A stretch of 64,000 nucleotides of DNA. Origin: Aaosphaeria pasadenensis. Taxonomy: Eukaryota; Ascomycota; Dothideomycetes; Pleosporales. The first letter of the stretch is position 1; the number at the start of each line of letters is the position of its first letter. Made by a program: the position numbers and the translations under genes. Under the pieces are notes generated by a model that worked only from the letters and a program-made list of their open reading frames with translations, ran no database searches and had not been told where the DNA came from. Below, in pieces: positions 56,581 through 64,000 of this stretch. The DNA lies in contig JAKLMB010000020.1 in assembly GCA_022813625.1 (NCBI GenBank), positions 248,001 to 312,000 on the forward strand, written 5' to 3'.

Positions 56581-59500
56581 TGATACTCCCTGACGAATTC
56601 TGGGAGACACGTCAAGTTCTCTGGCGAGCATTATACCTTTCTATTCTTTCCATTCTTTTTATGTCTTTTTCTCTAAATCTTCATGTTCCGGACATGATAT
56701 CGCATGGAATCGCACGGCACGGCATGGCATGGCACTGGAGTTATCAATACTATCTTTCTTCCTTTCCCTTATCTATGTATGTACAGATCTATACATAATC
56801 AAACTACCTACTGCATAACGTTTCTGACAAGCAAATACTCTAGCTCCGAGGGGGTAGCTACCTACGTAAGAAATTGATTTCTCAAAAACAGGTCAAGTAG
56901 AGAATGCCTAAGGAGTTGATGTTGATATCCATGGAACGATAAGAGAGAAACCCACCAAGAGATGAGAACTACATGACGGCGCGAAATTCTCGAAAATGTT
57001 GTAATTTCATTTTTAATCATGATAAAGGCATTTAATGATCCTTTAAGAAATATTTCTCAAGAGCTAAAATATGTTAATAAAACATTGGAATATAATTCAT
57101 TTTTATAGCATCCAAGAAAAGGACACTCCAAAGTCTTACGTCTGTGTCCTTCTACACACCAGAACCCAAGTTAATCAGTTATTCTTTGCTAATGAATTAA
57201 AAGAATATAACAAATATTTGCACAGCTCACTAGTACCAAAAATCGATCCCAAACTATCTACCAGGCCATCATGCCTTCGCTATATCTACTCCTCCCTATG
57301 CAACCTCTAACCTCACCAGGGCGCAGTCAAGCACGGAAAAAAAAATTTAAGATTATTTCCGTGTTGATACTATTTCTCTGTAAATCGAATCGACACAGCT
57401 CCTCATCTGTCAACAAAGGATCTATGTATGTATGTGCATCCAAACCCTAAGTCGTCCTAGGGCAAGTATAGATAGCTACTCCGTACCTTGTGTTTACCGG
57501 GACGCTAACGACAAATTTTTATCAGATCAACTGATAACCCAGCCCTTAAGTTAGTCTTCACGCTTCCCTAGCACCATTCCATCCACTCATTCGTATCGTC
57601 AAGCACTCCATAGTCCAGCGCAACCATGCAGTAACTACCCGAGTAAGTCCTCCGTACTCGCAGAAACGTCTCTGTACAAGCGGCACAGCACACTCTACTC
57701 GAACCAACGCGCCTCACCGACCGGTCGGTCGTCGCACTCGTAGGTTCGTTAGTTACACAGTTAGTTAACGGGGAAGACGTGGAATGTGGAGTACCCCTGC
57801 CGAGTATTCTACTTGCCCTCATGGGCTTCGCTGTTCGATGTGGAGTTTCGCCTTCCGTACGGAGTACAATTTTCTCGACCAACTACCTATACTATCGTAT
57901 ACCAGCAGCACCCGCGCGTCTTTATCCTCACCTCGTAGCGCATAGTTACTCACATATCTACTCACATACATCCACATTTACAAACCTACAAGTGCAAAAA
58001 TCGACAAATAGACGCACAAACGGTAGAAGGAAGACAATCAACACCCCGTAGCGGCATGCAGGCTTTCCCCAGCGGTGTATGGTTACGAGGCACAGTTAGT
58101 TACACGCTTCGCATGCAGCACTAAAACCAACCCGGTCGGTCTTGCCGGTGCCCCGGGGATGGGATAGGGTTGATCTTCTGCGTCTCCTTGCGCGCAAACG
58201 GCTAGCGAGCTGTGTAGTCCGCATGAGAGGTGTACACAGTACGGGGGAGTACGGAGCGCGCTGCAGCAAGCGTTGTGCAAAAGGTGAAGAGTTTGAGGGA
58301 TGAAATGTCTCGAGCGTTTGCATGAATTCATGTGTGTGTGGGGTAGCAGTAGCAGTGTTGGATTTGTTACTCGTTGTGTGCGAGGTTATCATAGACATTT
58401 TCATGGAGACGAAGGCAGCGCAAAGGAAGGGGAGTAGATCTGTGTAACGATTCCGTTTGCCTGCCTACAAGTAACCACTGGCGGCTCAGCTTGGCCTGGA
58501 GGTGAGGCGCAAACGCCGGTCGGCTGGCGACTGGAATGGCGGATGTGGAGTCTGACCGGAGGAAAACTTTACAGGTAACTATCTACCGTACGGCTAAGGA
58601 GGACCCGACTGGACTGGACTGGACGCGGTCTGGGCTGGCTGGCTGACATGTGCGTGTGTGTTGATAATAGTCGAAGTCATGATAATATGTGTGCAACTAC
58701 GAGATTGATAGGGTTGGGTTGGGTTATTTTAGTGAGGATGGCGACAGGTCTTGTCTTAGGCTGTAGGTCAACTATTAGGGATGATAACTCGTAGGGTGAC
58801 TAGAGTGAGTAATACCAACAATGAAAGAGAGACATGTGTGTGTAAATATAAAAGATCCAGATGCAGACTTCGTGGCGCAGGTGTGTGAGATTACATTATT
58901 TTTTCTATCTTCTTGTTGGAGATATCTTCATACCAAAGTGTACTCTCACTCCGTACTGTGTAGATAGAGAGCAGAAGGCAGAGTAAGACGAGCGTAAGAC
59001 ACTTTGGTGAGATTTGGGGCGCGCGTGTCCAGCGCGGACATCTGATTGGCTGGGCGGAAAACGGTGTTGGCGGCCAAGAAGCGACTAGGCTGATCTTGGG
59101 GGGCACTGTGTGTTCCTGATGATCAGTGCGCGAGACATGGGTAGCCTGATTGGGAATGGTGGGAGATGGGTGCGGGTCCCTTGGCCGTTTAACTTGCGCA
59201 TCATCTTCGTCATGATAGAGACATGAGGGATGAGTCTCGAGGTGTTGAAGTTACTCGGGTATTCTTTGGCAAAGAGATGTACGAATGTTGGATGAGACTC
59301 GTTGTAAAAGTTGAGAAACTGAGAAGAGATAAGGATCAAAGAAGGATCCAGGAAATGACTTACCTTTCAATAACTGTAATGATGAATGATTCAATAGTCA
59401 GATAATTTAAGGAATGATGGTAGGTACCCAGATAGGTACTCGTAGAAGAGAGACGGGGCGATGGCTAGTGTCATGTAGTGTCATTCTTACTCGTACGCAT

Positions 59501-59659
59501 ACAAACGATGCTGGATGCCTACAATAGATACTAAGATAGGTACGAGGTACCTGATACTCTGCTAAAGATACGAGAGATACTCCAGTATACATGAGTCTAG
59601 GTATTACAACATGTACCCTTACTTGTACTCGGAAGTATCGCTTAAGGCATTCCGTCCTC
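56581..59659. other. Long gene-free region with recurrent TACTCCGTA-like motifs
   Basis: About 3 kb with only short, unconvincing ORFs. The sequence TACTCCGTA or its complement and close variants recur at about 57478, 57648, 57853-57862, 58248-58255 and 58950. AT-rich sequence occupies 57000-57250. Confidence 0.5.
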
Positions 59660-60930
59660 TTCACAGTAGATGGACCCGTCATCTTCCGCGCCGCGCCCAC
59701 CCAATCTACCTGTAGCCATCCAGCCAATCCCGTGCATCCACTCTCTTGAGTCTTCCCACTTGTCCCTCCGATCTTCCCCCCCGTCCGTCTCGTCTCGTTT
59801 CGTCCTCTCCCCCTTCCTTCCTTCCTGTCCCTCGCTCCTTCCTTTGACTCTCTTCGCAAGTCACAACATCCCTCCCATCCTATCCGCTCCTTCCTTTCCT
59901 CCCCCCCATTCCTCCTTCCCTCCTCAACATTTTCCTCCTCCCCTCCTCCTTCCTCTTCCTCATCCACCACAACAGAAGATCAACAGCATCTTCTTCTTTT
60001 CCCTCTCACACACACAAACAAACAACAACACCACCACAACAACACACGATACTTCACTCACTCACGAGTTGAACGTGTAGTTACACTCACCAACAAAGCA
60101 AAACTCACGAGATAATCCCTTGGTTGGGCATCTATCCTCTGTAGCGCACTCCATCTACTCTTCCTCTTCTTTCCACCTCTTGCTCTTACACTTTACCACC
60201 ACAACCACTACTCCTACTACTCCCACGACTACTCTACTACGACCATCTGTCTTGTTGTTGGCTCGGTCCGATCATCGCGATTCCACCACCACTTCCACCT
60301 TCCACCTTCCACCTTGCACTACCACCAACACCAACAACCTCCCAACATCCACCTAATTCCCTCCCCTTGCACTTCTATTCCCTCTTCCACCTCTTCCACT
60401 TCCCCTTCTCCCATCTCCTCCCCTTCATCATCTCACACGTCACCCACACAACCCAACCGATTCTCTACCAACTTTCTTCCCAACTTCTTCGTCCACTCCT
60501 TCTTGCGCTCTTTTTTTGATTCTCTCACAATCCGACTCTTATTATCCTATTTTTGTGTTCTTATTACCCCTCCAATTAATTATTCCCCTTCCCCTTCCCC
60601 TTCCCCATCCTCTTCTCTTCCCCTTCTCTTCCGTTTGCTTCTCCCCCTTTCGCGCACTTTCCACCTCTCCCTCCCTCCCTCTTCGCTCGCTCCCTCGCTC
60701 GCTCCACTCTCGCCACCGCGCGTTGTGTGTCGCCTGCCTGCCTGCTTAGAGAGCCAGCCAAGCCTCCCATCGCGACGTCACCTTGCGCCGCGATCGCTGC
60801 CTGTTCCTGCTCTCGCTCCTGTCGAGCCACCCGAGGGCCTCCCCCCGCTGAATGCGCAACGAGCCTCGCCACTGAGACAGATGATCGCTGCTGCCACCAC
60901 TTCCTCACTTCCACTTCTTCACCCTTCACC
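59660..60930 (+). promoter_or_regulatory. Pyrimidine-rich promoter / 5' leader of the AHC1-like gene
   Basis: For about 1.2 kb the plus strand is strongly biased to C and T, with long CTTCC, CCTCC and CCACCA stretches. The bias stops at the start codon. Several frames stay open simply because stops are rare in such sequence. This is typical of a long fungal core promoter and 5' UTR, possibly with an intron; the transcription start cannot be placed. Confidence 0.6.
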
Positions 60931-62832
60931 ATGCAGTCCATGTTCCGCCTGCCCTGGAGCACTGACGCTCCAGGCGACAAGATCATGGAGAAGGCGACCA
61001 TCCACAAGACAAGACCGCTGCACGTCGTCGATATGCCTTCCTTCATGAAGCTCAAGAGGAAGCGCACCGACAGCCCAGAGCCAGCGCCCCCCTCGCATGT
61101 CGTGAAGAAGTGGAAGTCCGCAACCGCAGTCGCACCCGCGACCGCAATCCCAGAGCTGGCCAGGATCGACTCGGTCGCGTCCGATGAGTCGTCGTCCTCG
61201 GTCGTCTCTCAAGCTCCTGCAGATGCACCGTCGGAATCGTTACCCAAGGCGCACCCCGTGAAAATGGAAGGCGCCAGCGAATCCAAGGTCCCAACGCAAC
61301 AGACTTCCTCTGCTGCCCCCAGCAATGGTTCCGCCAACCAATCCACCACGGCCATGGAGACGGATGCCCCAACTGACCTTACCGCCGTGCAGCAGACCAT
61401 CGAGGCCCAGTTCAACTACGAGATCCTCCTCAAGCACCAGGAGCTCCGTCTCATCGAGCAAGAGTTAGCCAAGTGTCAGGTCTCCCTCGAGCAGCTGAGG
61501 CGTTGCTCTCTGATCCCCTTCCCCGGAACCGATGGACCTTCTCTGGATGTCAGCGGTGGCGTGGGCTATGCGCTGCCACCTGCCTCTGGCCACACCAAGC
61601 CTAAGTATGCCGCCCCCTGGGGAGTCACCGACGGTCCCTACACTCGTCACTACGCCAAGTGGTTGATCCAGGATCCCAAGTTCGACTCTATCCCTGAGCG
61701 TGAGCTCGCCCAGCAGCAGTCCTCCCAGGCTTTCTATGGATCGGGCGCGGGCCGAGCGACTCGCGGTAGTTTTGCTGAGTTCGGTTCGACCGGCAAGGCC
61801 CGCACGTCGCGAACTTCGACTGGAACGTTGAAGCTTCCGGCCCTCGGTGAAAACCCAGCGCCTGCCCCCAAGATCGATCCTCTGCTGCACAAGCGATCCA
61901 CCGACGGACAGTGGGTGCGACTCTACTGCGCCCAGTGCGGTCACAGCAACTTCTCCAATACTCAGGGGTTCCTCAACCACTGCCGCATCAAGCACAACCA
62001 GGTCTTCAAGAGCCACGACCAGGCCGCCATCGCGTGCGGTGTCCCCGTCGACGTCAACGAGGGTGGACAGCCCGTGCCAGTGCCGGCCACCGAGCCTGCC
62101 TCCACGACAGTCTCCACCCCCGTCGCCGCCTTCCCACCGCCACAGACTCCGGGCGTCGTCCATCCCCTGATCAAGGCCAACCCGCCCCAGATGGCTGCCA
62201 ACGTCCACCGCGACTTCTCCCGCAAGCCAGCCAAGATCACACCTCCTGTGCCAGAATCCAAGTTGCACTCGCCATCGACTCCCTACATGACTGCTTTGCT
62301 GCAGAAACGTGGGTTCGAAGGCGACCTCAAGCAGATGGTGGACACGGCGCGGACCAAGGTCGACCTCGATTCGATGGAGACTTCCGACGACGATTCCGCC
62401 GCCCAGACGCCCGTCACCGCGCAGTCTCAGCAATTGGCTCGCCTTCCGGTCAGCGCTCCGAATGCAGCACCCGCCAGCAAGGCTGCCGCGAATCGTCCAG
62501 GCAGCAAGAAGGGTCACGGTAGCCAGGCTCGCTTTCCGCACGTCCCTCCACCAGTCAACGTGGGCCACCACCACCATCACAACCACTCACCTGCCTCTCC
62601 GGTAGACCTCAGCCCCCACACAGTCGAGTCTAACCCGGGCTTAGTGAGTGACCACGATGACGATGACTCGGACGACGCGGACGATGCGAAGAGCCAGATC
62701 GATGTCATGATGAACGACGATGTTGTGGTCGAAGATGCGAGCGACGCAGAGGGCGTGGCTGCAGAGAGGACGGGGTCTAGGAAGGGGCTGGAAGGGTGTT
62801 TCCAGAAGGGAGAGGGCAGTCGCAAGCATTAG
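60931..62832 (+). CDS. AHC1-like C2H2 zinc-finger protein (ADA complex component type)
   Basis: A single exon of 633 residues from the ATG at 60931 (TTCACCATG context). The frame is open further upstream but without an ATG in good context. Conserved parts are PLHVVDMPSFMKLKRKR near the N-terminus, then a helical block FNYEILLKHQELRLIEQELAKC (here split by position, about residues 165-186). PWGVTDGPYTRHYAKWLI follows. A single zinc finger CAQCGHSNFSNTQGFLNHC-RIKH lies at about 332-354. This layout matches fungal proteins related to yeast Ahc1, a subunit specific to the ADA histone acetyltransferase complex. The C-terminus is disordered, with His-rich and Asp-rich runs. It is probably nuclear. 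Confidence 0.75.
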   Translation: MQSMFRLPWSTDAPGDKIMEKATIHKTRPLHVVDMPSFMKLKRKRTDSPEPAPPSHVVKKWKSATAVAPATAIPELARIDSVASDESSSSVVSQAPADAPSESLPKAHPVKMEGASESKVPTQQTSSAAPSNGSANQSTTAMETDAPTDLTAVQQTIEAQFNYEILLKHQELRLIEQELAKCQVSLEQLRRCSLIPFPGTDGPSLDVSGGVGYALPPASGHTKPKYAAPWGVTDGPYTRHYAKWLIQDPKFDSIPERELAQQQSSQAFYGSGAGRATRGSFAEFGSTGKARTSRTSTGTLKLPALGENPAPAPKIDPLLHKRSTDGQWVRLYCAQCGHSNFSNTQGFLNHCRIKHNQVFKSHDQAAIACGVPVDVNEGGQPVPVPATEPASTTVSTPVAAFPPPQTPGVVHPLIKANPPQMAANVHRDFSRKPAKITPPVPESKLHSPSTPYMTALLQKRGFEGDLKQMVDTARTKVDLDSMETSDDDSAAQTPVTAQSQQLARLPVSAPNAAPASKAAANRPGSKKGHGSQARFPHVPPPVNVGHHHHHNHSPASPVDLSPHTVESNPGLVSDHDDDDSDDADDAKSQIDVMMNDDVVVEDASDAEGVAAERTGSRKGLEGCFQKGEGSRKH

Positions 62833-64000
62833 ACGCGGAACAGTTAAGTCTGGATTCCCGTTGTGTCTGAAAAGATTGTGTTTTTTTGATGACGTTTCCT
62901 ACCCTTCTCTTCTCTCAACCCTCTTGTGCTATAGAATATCCCTTTTCTCCGTCCTTTCCTCTCTTGCGAACTATCTCTTTGTCATCTTGGCGGTCTCGGG
63001 TTTTGTTTTATGGGAATACACTACATGGGTACCAGCAATGGGTTTGGGGGGTTTGCCTGCAAGCCTGGACGGACGGGGAGCCTGTTCACCACTTTACATA
63101 CGGGCTTTTCTGCTTGTCTAATCGCTGTTATCTGTTTTCTTCCCCGATTCGCCGTCTTGGACTTGGGAAGCTAAAAAAGATCCAAAACTCTCTTCTCTAC
63201 GTTTTGTCGCCTGCCCGATGGTGTGTCGGGCGTGCGGTCTGTGTGTCATCTAGGCGCTGGGTACGTCTTGTGTAGTATTATTCTGTCTGTAGGATTCTGG
63301 GAGAGAAACGAAAAAGAAAGGGAGGAAGTAGTAGAAAAGACGTGAGGATGTTGAGGGGAAACCCGTGCTGGATATCTCTTTGTTTCACACATCTTCCTTT
63401 TTTATTTAACGATCTTCTGGAACAGAGAGGCAAGCAAGCAAGACTACAAGCTGAAAAAACATCATCATCATCATCGCACCATAACTAAAGCATATGATCC
63501 ACTTTTTGTATATATATCTTTTTATTTTTTAATTATTTAGCGCTTGGAAAGACATTTATTATTCATCATCTATTTTTGAATCCTTGAGTTGAGTGTGTGA
63601 CTTAGTTGTGTCGAAGATACATCCATACATTAGATACCGGATACAACCCTTGATGAGCTGCGTACGCACTACACAGCATGCACTACACGCCATACACCAT
63701 ACTCCGCCCCTCGTAAAAAGCCGACTTAGCCAAAAGCCAAAAACTCACTCATACATCCTTCTTCTTCTCCTCGCCATTCGAGTTCAAGATTAAGCTAGGC
63801 TTGGAATTCACAGTTTACAATGACGTCGGTTACCCGGGGGGGGCCCTTTTTCTCACTTTAGTCCCCGTTTCTTGGTTCGGCTGAAGATGTAGAGAGGGGA
63901 GGAGGAGGCGATGGGATGTGATAAGATAGGATAGGATATGAGAGACTGTGTGCCGTATGCCTGTGTGTGGTGGTTTGTCGTGCGTTTCGTTTTTTGCATG
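62833..64000. other. 3' flank of the AHC1-like gene, no further gene
   Basis: About 1.2 kb of T-rich 3' UTR-like sequence and low-complexity stretches, including a GGGGGGGG-CCC block near 63835. No supported ORF. Confidence 0.5.

Noticed and set aside
59407..59970. 187-codon Glu/Gly/Arg-rich minus ORF
   Set aside because: It is the complement of the pyrimidine tract, low complexity and without a domain.
60314..61048. 244-codon Ser/Pro/Thr-rich plus ORF
   Set aside because: It stays open only because the pyrimidine-rich leader lacks stop codons.
61465..62586. 373-codon minus ORF
   Set aside because: It is antisense to the AHC1-like gene. The sense strand carries the zinc finger and conserved blocks; the antisense has none.
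1..64000. CRISPR arrays, rRNA genes or bacterial-type operons
   Set aside because: None seen. The regularly spaced repeats present are degenerate direct or inverted repeats without spacer structure, and the genes have eukaryotic introns.

Overview
The window comes from a filamentous ascomycete (Pezizomycotina). Genes are dense and mostly interrupted by 40-100 nt GT-AG introns. Characteristic fungal families are present: HET, PTH11-type rhodopsin-domain receptor, GH76 mannanase, tannase, protoglobin and a necrosis-inducing NLP. Two intron-containing nuclear tRNA genes are also present. The NLP, tannase, secreted peptidases and PTH11-like receptor fit a plant-associated or saprotrophic fungus; the genus cannot be read from the sequence. 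Exon structures were spliced by hand from donor and acceptor sites and reading-frame continuity.

Left part (1-9.3 kb): the 3' end of a coiled-coil protein, a secreted NLP, a calcineurin-like phosphoesterase, an APH-fold kinase-like protein and a large SF1 (DNA2/NAM7-type) helicase. A block of degenerate direct repeats lies just 5' of the helicase. A long gene-poor stretch (9.3-15.9 kb) holds a decayed 6-phosphogluconate dehydrogenase-like pseudogene and one Arg/Asp-rich low-complexity gene.

Accessory core (15.9-22 kb): an unrecognised Ser/Pro-rich coiled-coil gene, then a 3.2 kb AT-rich segment bounded by about 125 bp inverted repeats. A second, smaller inverted-repeat element is nested inside it, with a C2H2 zinc-finger remnant and other gene fragments. 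A tRNA-Leu(CAG) gene follows.

Middle (22.5-45 kb): a GH76 enzyme and a HET protein, then a housekeeping block of importin KAP120 and PEX2 (divergent), a BuGZ-like zinc-finger protein and a UCH deubiquitinase. Next come three secreted hydrolases: an S28 peptidase, a tannase and an S33/TAP-like peptidase.

Right part (47-64 kb): a PTH11-like receptor, tRNA-Tyr, an acyl-CoA dehydrogenase, a protoglobin and an AHC1-like zinc-finger protein behind a pyrimidine-rich leader of more than 1 kb. These genes are separated by long non-coding stretches.

The most notable observations are the nested inverted-repeat element, an apparent Asp-to-Asn change in the UCH catalytic triad, two Cys-Pro-Phe motifs in the protoglobin tail, the repeat array beside the helicase, and the 6PGDH-like relic.
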